This document shows positions 30,945 to 41,839 of a DNA stretch of 64,000 nt, in pieces. Position 1 is the first letter of the stretch. Each line of letters begins with the position of its first letter. Source of the stretch: Terriglobus aquaticus (lineage in GTDB: Bacteria; Acidobacteriota; Terriglobia; Terriglobales; Acidobacteriaceae); assembly GCF_025685415.1 (NCBI RefSeq), contig NZ_JAGSYB010000001.1, positions 1,054,001 through 1,118,000 on the forward strand, read 5' to 3'. A program made the translations under genes and the position numbers. The notes below the pieces were generated by a model. It saw only the letters and a list, made by a program, of their open reading frames with translations. It did not search any database and was not told the DNA's origin.

Positions 30945-33900
30945 TTGGACCCCGATTTCCCCCCAAAGCTCGGACCTTACGTAGTTCTGAACCAGATCGG
31001 CTCGGGTGGCATGGGGGCGGTGTACCGCGCTCTTGACCCACGGCTGCAGCGGGAAGTTGCCATCAAGGTACTGCACCGCAATCTGGAGATCGCGGGCGCG
31101 TCCGAGCGCTTTCTGCGGGAAGCGCGCACCATCTCCTCGCTCAATCACCCGAATATCTGCACCGTGTTCGACATCGGCGAACAGGATGGCGATCCCTACC
31201 TGGTCATGGAACTGCTGGAAGGAGAGGCGCTGAAGGACCGGATCCTGCGTGGGCCGGTACCCGAGCCCGACCTGCGCGAGATTGCGTTCCGGGTGGCCCT
31301 GGCGCTCCAGGCTGCCCACGGCAAAGGTGTGGTCCACCGCGACATCAAGCCCGCGAACATCTTCCTAGTCGCCGACGGAGCGGGCACGGTGGATGTGAAG
31401 GTGCTGGACTTCGGTCTCGCCAAGCTGGAACGGGACGGAGAGCCCACCAGGACCCGGTCGCGCGGGCTCACGCGGGCCGGATCCACCGTGGGGACGGTCG
31501 AGTACATGTCGCCCGAGCAGGCATGCGGCGAGGAGTTGGACGCGCGCACCGACCTGTTCTCGCTGGGCGCGGTGCTATACGAGATGGCGACCGGGCGACT
31601 GCCGTTTCCGGGTGCGACCAGCGCGATCGTGTTCGCAAACCTGCTGCACCTGCAGCCGGTGCCGCCGCGTGAGGAGAATCTGAACCTATCGGTGGACCTG
31701 GACGGGATCATTCGCGCTCTCCTGATCAAGAACCGCGCGGACCGCATGCCATCCGCAACCGCGCTGCTGGATGCGCTCGCTGCAGCAGAGCGAGGCGAAG
31801 CTCGACCGCAGCCAAACAGTGCGGAGGCAATGCGCAGAGCCGTCCCGGCCCCTCCCACGTCAGTTTCGCCGCCCTATCCCGCTTCGACCGGAGCACCGGC
31901 GAACCCTGGGCCGGCGACGGAGAGCACACGGCCGCGGTCCCGCCCGCAGCGCCCGCTGCCGAGTCCTGATACGGCCGTTGCTCAGTTACCGGCGTTCGAG
32001 CCGACCGATTCGGGTACGGTCCCGCTCGTGCCGGTAGCCATCTCGGCGGAAACCGCCAGTGCGCGCCCGATTGGAAACGCCTCAGGCTCCCGGGAACTTC
32101 GTTCAAGTCCACCGCAGCCGGTAGCCGAACCTGTGGAACCGGTTGCGGCAAACCGTAAACGGCGGACCGGTGAGGCATCTCGCCAGGGCAGCCGGCAACT
32201 TGGTGCGGGTGCAGTCACGGACTCCGTTCTGCTTGCGGCTCCTCGGACTCCTGGCGCCAACTCTCGCGGACCGCTGATCGGGCTGTTGCTGCTGCTGCTG
32301 GTCGGCGGGGCGGCCGCGGCCTGGCTCGCGTTGCGGTCGCGCGATGGGGCGAATCATGCGCCCGTCATTCGCGGCACCGTTCAGGTTGTGCCTCTCAGCA
32401 ACCAGACAGGCGACCCCCGGCTGGACCGCGGTCCGACGATGCTCCTGGAGACGTTGCTGGACGAGTCGCCCCTGCTCACCGTCTGGCGGCCCGCGGCACC
32501 GGACGTGCTGGAAGGCGGAACGGATGGGACGACGACCCGCATCCAGAAGATCCTCCAACCGGCTCAGGGAGACAGTGCGCAGCCCGCAGCATCCAGCGAC
32601 CTCTACACGGTCGGCGGCACACTTTCCCGGAGCGGTGACGGATACCTGCTGCACCTATCGGTACGGCGGGCAGCCGGGGACGAGGAGGTCGCCCACGTAG
32701 AAGCCTCGGCGGGTTCTGCCGCAGAGGTGCCCGGGTTGCTTTCGCAACTGGTGGGACGGCTCCGACTTGCGATGGGAGAAGACGCTGCAAGCGCGACGGA
32801 GAACTCCGGGAACATAGCAGACGGTGCTGACGCCTTGGGCGCCCTGGCGGCGCTGGCCGAAGGGGAAGCGCGCGCCGAGATCGGCGATGACGCAGGTGCA
32901 TTGGCAGCTTTCAACTCGGCGACGAAGCTAGCTCCATCGCTCCTGGCGGCACGACTGCGAAGTGCCGAACTGCTGTTAGGCTTGCACGCCGACCGCGACG
33001 CGTCGGCGGAACTCGACGCGATCGCCGCGGCGCCGGCCACCGGCGGACCTCACTTGCGGGCCGAGCGCAACTATCTGCTGGCCCTACGCGGTGGGAGCGA
33101 AGAGGCGCTGCAGGCGGCGGAGCGTTGGCGTGCCGCCAGACCGGCGGACGCAGAGGCGCAGGCTGCAGTGGCCGAGCAGATGCTGCGCGCCGGCCATCCC
33201 AAGGATGCGCTCGCTGCGGCTGTTGCCGCCGTCCACCTGGACCCATACCGTCTTCGCCACCTGGAGTTGCAGACTGCGGCGGAGATTGAAAGCGGGCAGC
33301 CGGATGCGGCCTGGACGCTGCAGACCACCGCCTTCAACGCGGGCCTCGGTTCGCCCGAGCTTTCCCTGGCAGCGGCAGTGCTCAAAAACGATCGCGCGGA
33401 AACTGCGTCCGCGCTGATGCGGCTGCACAATGACAAGCCAACCCTGCCGCTGTTGCTGGCCGACGCCGTGTACCGTGCCAACACGGGCGACATCGCCGGC
33501 GCTGATACCACCTTCCAACGTGCAGGAGCGATGGCGGCCGGACTGAGCGGTGCAGCCTCTGGGGCAATGTACGCAGGGGAGTTGCGGCGCTGGAACCTGG
33601 CGCTGAGCGGCCAGTGCCCTCCGGCGGGTACCGCCGACGCAGGAGGAGAGGCAGCCACCCTGGCGTGGATGACCGCCGCCTGGTGCCGTTTGCCGGCGCC
33701 CCAAGTTGAAGCTCCACACGATGAGTGCGCGGACGCAGCGCGGATGTGGCTCGCGGGAGATAAGACCGGTGCGCTGGCGTCGCTTTCCAACGCACATACT
33801 CCCGACGCCCTGCTGCTGCGGGCGCGGCTGGAACTGCTGCTGGGGCGTTCGGACGCGGCGATCTCGGACGGTCGCGCCGTCGTGGAGCGGCGCGGCGCCG

Positions 33901-34073
33901 CGTACCTCTCTGGCAGCATCAGCTACCCCGCAGCACTGGCGCTGCTGAGTGCCACCTATCGCGGTCGAGGCGACGTCGCCAACGCGGAAACGGAGCAGGC
34001 CGCCCTGCGCGAGCTGTGGCATGATCCCGCTGCCGTAACGCGCTTGCTGCAGATTGCGGGGAGTGCGCGATGA
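30945..34073 (+). CDS. Serine/threonine protein kinase, PknB family, with C-terminal sensor/TPR-like region
   Basis: Eukaryotic-type kinase with domain at about 12-275 (numbered from the TTG at 30945, which has GAGGAGG nine bases upstream): GSGGMG (19-24), catalytic Lys41 in [14 protein letters not shown] with D133, DFG at 155-157 and EYMSPEQA. A Pro/Ala-rich linker (285-440) leads to one membrane helix (about 443-464, [17 protein letters not shown]). The outer part begins with a domain resembling FlgO/TolB N-terminal regions ([18 protein letters not shown]) and continues with Ala-rich helical pairs like TPR repeats to residue 1042. The frame is open back to 30798, so the start is uncertain. 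Its stop overlaps the next gene's start (ATGA). Confidence 0.87.
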   Translation: MDPDFPPKLGPYVVLNQIGSGGMGAVYRALDPRLQREVAIKVLHRNLEIAGASERFLREARTISSLNHPNICTVFDIGEQDGDPYLVMELLEGEALKDRILRGPVPEPDLREIAFRVALALQAAHGKGVVHRDIKPANIFLVADGAGTVDVKVLDFGLAKLERDGEPTRTRSRGLTRAGSTVGTVEYMSPEQACGEELDARTDLFSLGAVLYEMATGRLPFPGATSAIVFANLLHLQPVPPREENLNLSVDLDGIIRALLIKNRADRMPSATALLDALAAAERGEARPQPNSAEAMRRAVPAPPTSVSPPYPASTGAPANPGPATESTRPRSRPQRPLPSPDTAVAQLPAFEPTDSGTVPLVPVAISAETASARPIGNASGSRELRSSPPQPVAEPVEPVAANRKRRTGEASRQGSRQLGAGAVTDSVLLAAPRTPGANSRGPLIGLLLLLLVGGAAAAWLALRSRDGANHAPVIRGTVQVVPLSNQTGDPRLDRGPTMLLETLLDESPLLTVWRPAAPDVLEGGTDGTTTRIQKILQPAQGDSAQPAASSDLYTVGGTLSRSGDGYLLHLSVRRAAGDEEVAHVEASAGSAAEVPGLLSQLVGRLRLAMGEDAASATENSGNIADGADALGALAALAEGEARAEIGDDAGALAAFNSATKLAPSLLAARLRSAELLLGLHADRDASAELDAIAAAPATGGPHLRAERNYLLALRGGSEEALQAAERWRAARPADAEAQAAVAEQMLRAGHPKDALAAAVAAVHLDPYRLRHLELQTAAEIESGQPDAAWTLQTTAFNAGLGSPELSLAAAVLKNDRAETASALMRLHNDKPTLPLLLADAVYRANTGDIAGADTTFQRAGAMAAGLSGAASGAMYAGELRRWNLALSGQCPPAGTADAGGEAATLAWMTAAWCRLPAPQVEAPHDECADAARMWLAGDKTGALASLSNAHTPDALLLRARLELLLGRSDAAISDGRAVVERRGAAYLSGSISYPAALALLSATYRGRGDVANAETEQAALRELWHDPAAVTRLLQIAGSAR

Positions 34074-36262
34074 AGCCGCTGAGCCACCACCTAGCCGACG
34101 TCGGAGATGCGTCCCGCAATGGGACACTCAGCTCGCAGCACACAGCCGATAAGATCAAAATGCACATAGATACGAGTAGCTGCACCTTTACCGATGACTC
34201 GATGTACCGGCTGCTGATTCAGAGCGTGACGGATTACGCCATCTACATGCTCAGCCTGGATGGTGTGGTCAGCAACTGGAATCCCGGGGCGGAGCGGGCC
34301 AAAGGGTACCGCAGCGAGGAGATCGTTGGCCGACACTTCTCTGTGTTCTACACCGAGGAAGACCGGAAGCGCGGCTTGCCGCAGCACATGATCGACTGTG
34401 CGCTACGCGATGGCAGGGTCGAGGGTGAGGGCTGGCGGGTCCGCAAAGACGGAACCAGGCTTTGGGCTCATGTGACCTTGCAATCCGTGCATGACAGCAA
34501 CGGTCGAACCGTTGGCATCGCTAAGATCACTCGCGACATGACGGAGAAGCGCGAGCGGGATCGGCGAGCGCTGGAGCAGGAGCGCAATTTTCGCGTCCTG
34601 GTGCAGGGCGTAACCGATTACGCGATCTATATGCTTTCGCCGGAAGGCATTGTTTCTAACTGGAACGCCGGGGCGCAACGAGCGAAGGGATATCTGGCCG
34701 AAGAGATCGTGGGCCAGCACTTTTCGCGCTTCTATCGGCCGGAAGATCAGCGGCGAGGCCTGCCGCAGCGCGCCTTGGCCACGGCCTTGGAGCTCGGTAA
34801 GTTCGAGGGAGAAGGCTGGCGCGTTCGCAAAGACGGAACCAAGTTCTGGGCGCATGTGGTGATCGACGCCATTCGCGACGAGTCCGGCGCCCTGATCGGA
34901 TTCGCCAAGATCACGCGCGATGTGACAGAAAAGAAGCGCATCGAGGACCAGGTGTCTCACCTGGCGCACCATGATCCGCTGACGACGCTGTTGAATCGGA
35001 ATTCGTTCCGCAACGTGGCGGAACGCGCGCTGAATCGCGGCAAGCATTGCGCTCTGTTGTACCTGGACCTGGACCGCTTCAAGCCGGTCAACGACAGCAT
35101 GGGTCATCTGGTGGGTGACAAGGTACTCAAGATTGTCGCGGAGCGAATCCTGGCGGAGCTGAATGGGGCTGGCGCAGCGGGAAGACTGGGCGGCGATGAG
35201 TTCGCCATTTTGCTGACCGACGTTGCGGGAATCGCAGCCGCCAACGCCGTGAGCGAACGCCTGATTCGACGTATCTCGCAGCCGATCGAGATCGACGAAA
35301 GGACAGTTTCGGTCGGGGTCAGCATCGGGATCGCTCAGACCGATGCGGAAGGTTGCGCGACGGAGATGCTGCTGAGGAACGCCGACCTGGCACTGTACTC
35401 TGCCAAGAAAGAAAAGCCCGGCAGCTTCCGCTGGTATGAATCGGGCATGGAGTCAGAGCTGGTGCAGCGGCGTGAACTGGAGAGCGACCTGCGCCAAGCC
35501 TTGCTGCGAAACGAATTCGCGCTGCACTACCAGCCGGTGGTGGACACCACCAGCAATCGGCTAACCGGCTACGAGGCCCTGTTGCGGTGGAACCACCCTA
35601 CGCGCGGCAGCGTTTCGCCGGCCGACTTCATACCGTTTGCTGAGCAGCACGGCCTCATGATCGAAATCGGTGATTGGGTGCTGCGGACTGCGTGCGAAGA
35701 GGCTTCGCGCTGGGCAGATGAGCTGACGGTGTCGGTCAACCTGTCGCCCACGCAGTTTTGCTGGCCAAACCTCGTGCCGCGCATCACAGGCTTACTGGAG
35801 TCGTCAGGTCTGCCGGCAAACCGGCTGGAGTTGGAGATCACGGAAACGGCGATGATGAACGACGTTGCCAATGCGAAAAGTGTCCTGGAAGACCTGCGCG
35901 CCCTTGGGATTTTGGTCGCGATGGACGATTTCGGCACGGGCTACTCGTCTCTGAGTTTTCTGCGCACGCTTCCGTTTACTCGCATCAAGATTGACCGTAG
36001 CTTTGTGCAGGACCTGGGACGGACGAAGGAGTCCCTTGCGATCGTGCGTGCCGTGACCGGGCTTTGCAGCAGTCTTGGCGTGGCGACTACGGCCGAGGGA
36101 GTGGAGACGGAGGAGCAGCGCCGCATCCTGAAGCGCGAAGGCTGTCAGCAGTTGCAGGGCTACCTGCTGGGGCGGCCCGCGCTACTGCCTCCTGCCAAGG
36201 ACGCAGCCCGCGTGATGCCAATGGAACTCGAGTCGAGCATGCAGTTGGAACTAGTGCATTAG
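34070..36262 (+). CDS. PAS-PAS-GGDEF-EAL cyclic-di-GMP signalling protein
   Basis: A 730-residue cytoplasmic protein: PAS 1 (45-160), PAS 2 (174-288), GGDEF (about 295-455) with intact GGDEF at 374-378, and EAL (about 465-720) with YEALLRW (501-507), [23 protein letters not shown] and AEGVETEEQ. All key diguanylate cyclase and phosphodiesterase residues appear present, so either activity is possible. The RxxD inhibitory site upstream of GGDEF is absent. The two PAS domains are close duplicates (both share [20 protein letters not shown] and AKITRD). Translation is coupled to the kinase by ATGA; the first 44 residues look unstructured, and Met31 or Met45 are alternative starts. Confidence 0.92.
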   Translation: MKPLSHHLADVGDASRNGTLSSQHTADKIKMHIDTSSCTFTDDSMYRLLIQSVTDYAIYMLSLDGVVSNWNPGAERAKGYRSEEIVGRHFSVFYTEEDRKRGLPQHMIDCALRDGRVEGEGWRVRKDGTRLWAHVTLQSVHDSNGRTVGIAKITRDMTEKRERDRRALEQERNFRVLVQGVTDYAIYMLSPEGIVSNWNAGAQRAKGYLAEEIVGQHFSRFYRPEDQRRGLPQRALATALELGKFEGEGWRVRKDGTKFWAHVVIDAIRDESGALIGFAKITRDVTEKKRIEDQVSHLAHHDPLTTLLNRNSFRNVAERALNRGKHCALLYLDLDRFKPVNDSMGHLVGDKVLKIVAERILAELNGAGAAGRLGGDEFAILLTDVAGIAAANAVSERLIRRISQPIEIDERTVSVGVSIGIAQTDAEGCATEMLLRNADLALYSAKKEKPGSFRWYESGMESELVQRRELESDLRQALLRNEFALHYQPVVDTTSNRLTGYEALLRWNHPTRGSVSPADFIPFAEQHGLMIEIGDWVLRTACEEASRWADELTVSVNLSPTQFCWPNLVPRITGLLESSGLPANRLELEITETAMMNDVANAKSVLEDLRALGILVAMDDFGTGYSSLSFLRTLPFTRIKIDRSFVQDLGRTKESLAIVRAVTGLCSSLGVATTAEGVETEEQRRILKREGCQQLQGYLLGRPALLPPAKDAARVMPMELESSMQLELVH

Positions 36263-36296
36263 AAAACGGCCGCACTGGATGCTCAGGGTTCTGCGA

Positions 36297-38876
36297 TCAG
36301 GGACGGCTGGCCGCAGCGGCAGCGGCGGAGGCCCTCTGCAGCCAGCTGCTGTACACAAAGTCCGCCTTTCTCGCCTGCCACTTTTCCCGGGGCAGCACAT
36401 CGAGCTGGTCTGCTGTGAGGCGCGGCACCTGTGCTGCAATGGCCTGGATACCGCCATCGCTGTTGTCATGGCTAGCGGCTTCGCCCAGATCGAAGCGAAC
36501 CTCTTGCGCCCATTCGCTGATACGGATCGTCGGCAAAAAACGCACGTCCTTGCCCTGCCACACAGGAAAGTGAAGCTCCTGGTTCAGCCAGCCTGCAGCG
36601 GACGGGGTGATCCAGGACGGCCGGTGACCCGCGCCCGGATCGAAGAAGGTGGTGAAGACGCCGCGCTCCGATCCGTTCAGGCGCACGACGCGCTGCCGCA
36701 GATCGTTGAAGAAGTCGGCACCGTGGGTCGGGATGGCGACGACTGCGTCCGCCGTGCCGTTGACGATGAAGGTGTCGCCACGCCGCGCGGAGAGCGTAAA
36801 GAGGGCAGCACCGCGATCGCCCAGCACAGGCAGCAGCGCTTTGTAGGGCGCGGCCTGGCACATCACCGCGTGTCCGCTGTCCCAATAGCCGTCCGGGCCG
36901 TCCAGGTCGCCGCCGCCCACCAGCAGCAGCGCGTGGACCCGCGGGTCCGCCGAGCCGGCAAGGGAAGCGATGAAGCTGCCCATGGAGAAGCCCATGACCC
37001 CGATGCGCGAGGGGTCGACGTCCGGCCTTACGGTGAGTGTGCTGACCGCCTGCATCACGTCGGTGACCATGAGGCCGCCGAGTCGAACGGGCATGCTGCC
37101 GGGTGACGGGATCAGTTCGTCGTGCTCTCGCGTAAAGTCCCGGTGGTCGTCATTGCGCTCGCCCTCACCAATGGGGTCGTAGGTGAGCACCACCGCGCCT
37201 GCACGCGCGTAAAGGACGCCGGTGTAGAAGGCGTACCAGCTTGTCTTGTCGCCACCGTGACCGTTCACGACGACAATGCCGGGCATGCGTCCGGGTGGTC
37301 GGCGGGCGGGGCGGTACACCACCGCAGGCACGCGCAAGCCGTAGGCGGTCTGGTAGCTGATGCGCTCGATAGTTACGCCGTCCGCGATCTCGGCCGTGCT
37401 GTAGGCCTCGACAGCGGGGCTGGGAAGCGGTGAGGGGATGTACAGCGCCTGGTCCATGCGCCGGCGCCACTCGTCGACGGTAGCTGTGCTGGCGGGCGCC
37501 GGGTCGATCTGTCTAGGCGGCAAGCCGGTAGGCGGCACCGTCGGCATTTCGGCCGGCTTGCCCCAGTTGCTGTCCAGGAACCGGAGGTACTGCTCCCAGT
37601 CGTAACGGCGCACGTCGTGCGGTCCGGAGCGGTCGTGATACGCCAAATGGGTCTCAAGGCCGACGGGCTGGTCGACGGCTGGTGCTGGACCGTCGGGGCT
37701 GACCGTGGTTGCGTCAAAGAGACGATAAACGCGAGCCGCACTTTGCGTTGACAGGAATTCGCCGTGAGGGTCCGACCACTCGTCGCCTGCGGCGGAGGCA
37801 ACATACAGCGGGCGCGGGGCGATGAGCGATAGCAGAAGATTGCCGTCCACCGGGATCTCGGCATCATGGCCCTTCCAGCGCGCGTACTCCGGAGCGAACC
37901 AGTACGGGAAGGAATCTGCAAGGTGGGCTACGGTCTCGCCCAGGCCGCGGCGCTGAATCGTCTGCCCGCCGTGACCACTTTCCGTGGAGAGCAGCGCGGA
38001 GAAGCGCGTGTCCTGCGCGGCGGCCCAATCCGCGGCCTTGCCCAGCCGACTGTGACCGGTGACGGCGACGTGGCTGCCGTCGATCAGCGGGTCAAGCTGC
38101 AGGTAGTCGAGGCATCGGCTCAGGCCCCATGCCCATGCTGCGAGAGCACCCCAGGCGTGCGGCTGTTCGAGGTCGGCAGCCGTGCTGTAGAGTCGGCGGA
38201 CGCTGTACTCGGCCATGCCGGGCAAGTCCGGTTCGAGATCGCCGTAGTAGAACGTGGCTATTGCGTAGCCGCGGCTGAGCAGAAGAGGGATCTGCCACCG
38301 CTCGGCATCCTTACCGCGCGCGGACGAAGGAGGTGGGGCAGGCGCGGGAGAGGCACCCTGCGCGGGACGGCTCCAAACCGCGGTGGGCTGGATGCCGGGG
38401 TCATCGACCACGCTGCTGTTGCCGCCGAAGTTGGGTCCCAGCACCAGCGGGCTGGGGTGATGCGCGTTCGCCGGAACGTAGAGGAGCAGCCGAAGCGAGT
38501 GCGCTGCCGTTGGTGGCGCGGCGACGCCAGGCGCTGGATCGAAGGTAAGCTCGATCTGCTCGCGGATTGCGGTGCCGCCCAGCGCATGCTCATTATGCTT
38601 CAGCACCCGGGCGTGCATGACGGCGTTCTTGGCAGCCGTGGGAGTGACGCCGAACTCATCCTGCTCAAAGAGGTGCAGCAGTTCCGGGCGCCGTTCGGTG
38701 TTCCACTGCGCAGCACTGGTCACACGTTGACCGCTGGCCAGCGACAGCGGATCGAGCAGCGTGTAGGGCGCGATCTTCTCTTCGTCGTACAGGTAGCCGG
38801 GCTTGCGCTGCGCCACGGCGGAAGCGGCAACGCAGACCAGCATGGCGATGACCGGCGAGACGAGAATACGTTTCAT
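36297..38876 (-). CDS. Two-domain secreted esterase: CE15-like plus acetylxylan-esterase-like
   Basis: An 859-residue exported protein (signal peptide 1-23, VAASAVAQ) with two alpha/beta-hydrolase domains. Domain 1 (25-440) resembles CE15 glucuronoyl esterases: GHSRLGKAA with Ser276, STESGHGG with Glu299, and GPHDVRRYDWEQYL with His420. Domain 2 (about 495-790) resembles the acetylxylan esterase/dienelactone hydrolase group: GHGGDKTSW, nucleophile Ser631 in GFSMGS, probable Asp710, and His751 in GAGHRPSW. CE15 enzymes cut the ester between lignin and 4-O-methylglucuronate of xylan. Both triads look complete. ATG 38876 is preferred over GTG 38891. It lies 95 bases downstream of GH31 on the same strand. 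Confidence 0.82.
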   Translation of the reverse strand: MKRILVSPVIAMLVCVAASAVAQRKPGYLYDEEKIAPYTLLDPLSLASGQRVTSAAQWNTERRPELLHLFEQDEFGVTPTAAKNAVMHARVLKHNEHALGGTAIREQIELTFDPAPGVAAPPTAAHSLRLLLYVPANAHHPSPLVLGPNFGGNSSVVDDPGIQPTAVWSRPAQGASPAPAPPPSSARGKDAERWQIPLLLSRGYAIATFYYGDLEPDLPGMAEYSVRRLYSTAADLEQPHAWGALAAWAWGLSRCLDYLQLDPLIDGSHVAVTGHSRLGKAADWAAAQDTRFSALLSTESGHGGQTIQRRGLGETVAHLADSFPYWFAPEYARWKGHDAEIPVDGNLLLSLIAPRPLYVASAAGDEWSDPHGEFLSTQSAARVYRLFDATTVSPDGPAPAVDQPVGLETHLAYHDRSGPHDVRRYDWEQYLRFLDSNWGKPAEMPTVPPTGLPPRQIDPAPASTATVDEWRRRMDQALYIPSPLPSPAVEAYSTAEIADGVTIERISYQTAYGLRVPAVVYRPARRPPGRMPGIVVVNGHGGDKTSWYAFYTGVLYARAGAVVLTYDPIGEGERNDDHRDFTREHDELIPSPGSMPVRLGGLMVTDVMQAVSTLTVRPDVDPSRIGVMGFSMGSFIASLAGSADPRVHALLLVGGGDLDGPDGYWDSGHAVMCQAAPYKALLPVLGDRGAALFTLSARRGDTFIVNGTADAVVAIPTHGADFFNDLRQRVVRLNGSERGVFTTFFDPGAGHRPSWITPSAAGWLNQELHFPVWQGKDVRFLPTIRISEWAQEVRFDLGEAASHDNSDGGIQAIAAQVPRLTADQLDVLPREKWQARKADFVYSSWLQRASAAAAAASRP

Positions 38877-38971
38877 GGGCACCTTGGGCACGACGGAAGA
38901 AGTTCTGTTGAAGAGGGAGCAGCGGGATGGACCCTCGCGGCTCCCTCCGATCGCGTGAGTTGCAGACGACC

Positions 38972-41689
38972 CTACGGCGCTGCCGTCAGGTCCGCATGGG
39001 CGTGCTCGATGCGTTGCTGATGCTGCCGGTCGCGATCCGCGTCGGCGGGGGCGGCTGGCGCACCCGAGACGGACTTGGTCGCAGGCTTGCTGTCGGCGAT
39101 CATGCGATCCGTTGCCGCCAGAGCCTCCGCGTAGTGCTTCGCGAAGTCACGAAGCTCGGCCGCGGCCGTCTCCGGGTGGTAGCCGATGCGATCCCCGGTC
39201 TGCATTGCTGCGGTCACTGTGTCTGGCACGGCTGCGGTAGTCGGGTAATCCGCCGAGAGCTGGTCATATGCCATGCGCAGGCGCTCGACGCGCCCAGCAA
39301 AGCCGTCCAGTTGTTTGCGGCGGCCTAGCGAACCCGCGGCACGGCGCACCGTGATGGTGGCTCCGTTCTGCACGTCGATGGCCTCGGTCGGCACCGTGGT
39401 GGTGAGGGTGTTGCCGTCGAATCGCCAGCCCGGGCCATTGCTCTTCAAGGTGAACGTGAGAGGCGTTCCGTTGACCGTGACCGACTCGGGCGGAAAGTCG
39501 CCGGGCAGACGCAGCTCCAGGCGACGCTGCCGGGGCATGCCGTCGTAGCTGCCGCGAACGGGAGCGACCTTGACGGTCAACTCTTCGCCGTGTTGCTGCA
39601 CCTTCACATCGGTCCACGCGGTGCCTACGTTCTTCTGGTAGTCCTCTGCATGGCCCGAGTCCTCATACACGCTGTAGCTCACAGTCTGTCCGTCGGCGAG
39701 CGGGAAGACCGTAAGGATCAGTGGATCCACCGGCTTCTGCCCGGTGTAGAGCATGGGCGGCTGCATCGGCAGGATGGTTCCTGGCTTGACGAAGACCGGC
39801 AACTGCTCGATGGCGTAGCTGCGGTCCACCGCTACCGGTCCGTGCAGGTGCGCGCCAGTGGACCACTCGATCCATTCACCCTTGGGCAGCCAGATGTGCT
39901 CAGTGGACAGGCCCGTCTGCGTGTTGGCAGGGGTTGTGACCGGGGCAACGAGCATGTTGTCGCCGAACATGTACTCGTTCTTTGAGGTGTATGCCTCGGC
40001 TGCTTCCGGGTAGTCGTAGTAGAGCGGACGATCGAATGCCACGCCCGTGTCATAGGTGCGACGGCCTTCGGTGTACAGGTAGGGCTGCATGGCATAGCGA
40101 AGCTGGAAAGCGCTGCGCATCACATCGCTGAATGGCTCGGGATAAGCCCACACGCGGCGTTCGGCTTCAGGATTCTTGGTCGTGTGCGTGCGCAGGATGG
40201 GGCTGAAGATGCCGAACTGAATCCACCGGGCGTAGAGTTCCGGATCGACCTTGCCCGGCATGTGGCCGCCGATGTCATGCGACCAGTAGGCATAGCCCAC
40301 GTTGGCTGCAGTGGCGGTGAACCACGGCTGGAAGGCCAGCGAGTCCCAGACCGATACGGTGTCGCCGGAGAAGCCGATCTGGTACCGGTGATTGCCGAGC
40401 CCGCCCCAGCGATGGAAAAGCAGCGGCCGCTTGCCCTCGTGCTCCTGGTCGGTGAAGTGGATGTAGTTGAGCCACCAGGTCGGGTTCACGCCTGCAACCT
40501 GCGTCTTGCCTTCCTGCTGCCAGTCGAGCCACCAGAAATCGACGCCTTCTCGCTCCAGCGGATGGTGCAAGAGGTCCATGTAATTCAGAGCGTAGGTGCG
40601 GTTCGTCAGGTCGAAGGGAACGTATTTGCCGCTCGCCGGATCCATGCCCATCTTGCGCGCAAACTCCGGATACGCCGTTTCCCACGGCTGTACGCCGCTG
40701 GCGGGGTGCAGGTTCAGCGTGACCTTTAGGCCCTGGTCGTGCAGTTCGGTTAGGAAGTCCTTCGGGTCAGGGAAGAGCGTGTTGTCCCAGCTATAGCCGC
40801 TCCAGCCCTTGCTGTGGCCCGAGGCGTCCTGCTCGTCGAAATGACGTCCAAAGGTCTTATGCCAGTCCATGTCGATGACGAAGACGTCGAGCGGCAGGTT
40901 GTTTTCATGGAAGCCGTTGACCAGGTCGCGCAGCTCCTGGTCGGTGTAGGCCCAATAGCGGGACCACCACGCGCCGAAGGCGAAGCGCGGCGGCAAGGGG
41001 ATGCGGCCGGCGACGCGAACGTAGTCGCCGAGCGCGGCTTTGTAGTCGTGGCCGTACCCGAAGAAGTACAGGTCGCTTCGCTCCGTCGCCGGACGGGGCT
41101 TCACCCACGGCTGGGTTGTCGCGTCGTGCGTGGTGCTGAACGCGACGGAGTCAAAGAGTGGACCATTGTCGTCGACCACGGCCCAGCCTTCGCGCGAGAC
41201 GAGGCCCTGGCCGATCGGCTCGCGAAGGTGCTCCGCACCCTGCGCGCCGTCCAGCGTTCGCGTTGTGCCCAGCAGGTTGCCGGTGGTCGCCATGCCGGGG
41301 TGCCAGGTGACCGGATGGCCGTCCAGCTTGAGCGTGATGCCGAGGTTCTGGGCGGTGAAGCCTTCGCCGTCGCCCGGCCGATAGACCAGGTGCAGGTCCG
41401 CCGTGTCGATCGTCACCTCGCGCGCCGTGATCTTCTTCTGAAACGCGGGCACGGGAAGATTCCGATTGAGAAAGATGAAGCTCGCATCATCAACGAAGTG
41501 CCCGTCTGCGCTCGACTCAAGCCGGATGAGTTGCGGTGTAAGCACGGTGAATCGAACGTCTCCGGCCGAAACGACGGCTGCTGAGTTCGCTACTGGATTG
41601 ATGCCGCTGTCCGGAGCAGCCTGGGCCATACTCAAGGACGCCTGAGCGACGCATGCTGCGACCGCAAGAAGAGAAAGACGCAAAGCCAT
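38972..41689 (-). CDS. Glycoside hydrolase family 31 (alpha-xylosidase/alpha-glucosidase type), secreted
   Basis: A 905-residue exported enzyme (signal peptide about 1-24, ending MAQAAP). GH31 hallmarks: WWSRYWAYTD (241-250), VFVIDMDWHKTFG (269-281), the nucleophile region WWLDWQQEG with D389, the acid/base region FSGDTVSVWDSL with D443, and YWSHDIGGHM. The WWLDWQQ version in place of the common KxDxxE marks a particular bacterial subgroup. Substrate could be alpha-xyloside, alpha-glucoside or another alpha-linked sugar. A roughly 110-residue helical tail follows the beta-sandwich domains. I choose Met at 41689 because the signal peptide starts there; the frame is open to 41755. Probably the first gene of a two-gene unit with the esterase downstream. 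Confidence 0.9.
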   Translation of the reverse strand: MALRLSLLAVAACVAQASLSMAQAAPDSGINPVANSAAVVSAGDVRFTVLTPQLIRLESSADGHFVDDASFIFLNRNLPVPAFQKKITAREVTIDTADLHLVYRPGDGEGFTAQNLGITLKLDGHPVTWHPGMATTGNLLGTTRTLDGAQGAEHLREPIGQGLVSREGWAVVDDNGPLFDSVAFSTTHDATTQPWVKPRPATERSDLYFFGYGHDYKAALGDYVRVAGRIPLPPRFAFGAWWSRYWAYTDQELRDLVNGFHENNLPLDVFVIDMDWHKTFGRHFDEQDASGHSKGWSGYSWDNTLFPDPKDFLTELHDQGLKVTLNLHPASGVQPWETAYPEFARKMGMDPASGKYVPFDLTNRTYALNYMDLLHHPLEREGVDFWWLDWQQEGKTQVAGVNPTWWLNYIHFTDQEHEGKRPLLFHRWGGLGNHRYQIGFSGDTVSVWDSLAFQPWFTATAANVGYAYWSHDIGGHMPGKVDPELYARWIQFGIFSPILRTHTTKNPEAERRVWAYPEPFSDVMRSAFQLRYAMQPYLYTEGRRTYDTGVAFDRPLYYDYPEAAEAYTSKNEYMFGDNMLVAPVTTPANTQTGLSTEHIWLPKGEWIEWSTGAHLHGPVAVDRSYAIEQLPVFVKPGTILPMQPPMLYTGQKPVDPLILTVFPLADGQTVSYSVYEDSGHAEDYQKNVGTAWTDVKVQQHGEELTVKVAPVRGSYDGMPRQRRLELRLPGDFPPESVTVNGTPLTFTLKSNGPGWRFDGNTLTTTVPTEAIDVQNGATITVRRAAGSLGRRKQLDGFAGRVERLRMAYDQLSADYPTTAAVPDTVTAAMQTGDRIGYHPETAAAELRDFAKHYAEALAATDRMIADSKPATKSVSGAPAAPADADRDRQHQQRIEHAHADLTAAP

Positions 41690-41783
41690 AGCTGGCAGTG
41701 TAGAGGAGATGGCATTCGGCTGGCCCGCGAAGCGCGACGGCGCAGTGGCGATCAAGGCGGTGTCAGCGAGGTTTGCAACGATA

Positions 41784-41813
41784 TTCGCAACTGTACCTGC
41801 CGGACCCTATACT
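41784..41813 (+). promoter_or_regulatory. Putative sigma-70-like promoter for the GH79 gene
   Basis: TTCGCA (41784-41789), an 18-base spacer and TATACT (41808-41813; five of six to consensus), followed by GGAGG and the GH79 start at 41840. The divergent GH31 start is 95 bases to the left, so the two genes share this control region. Confidence 0.45.
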
Positions 41814-41839
41814 CGCTGTGCTCTGGAGGCTCCGCTCTG

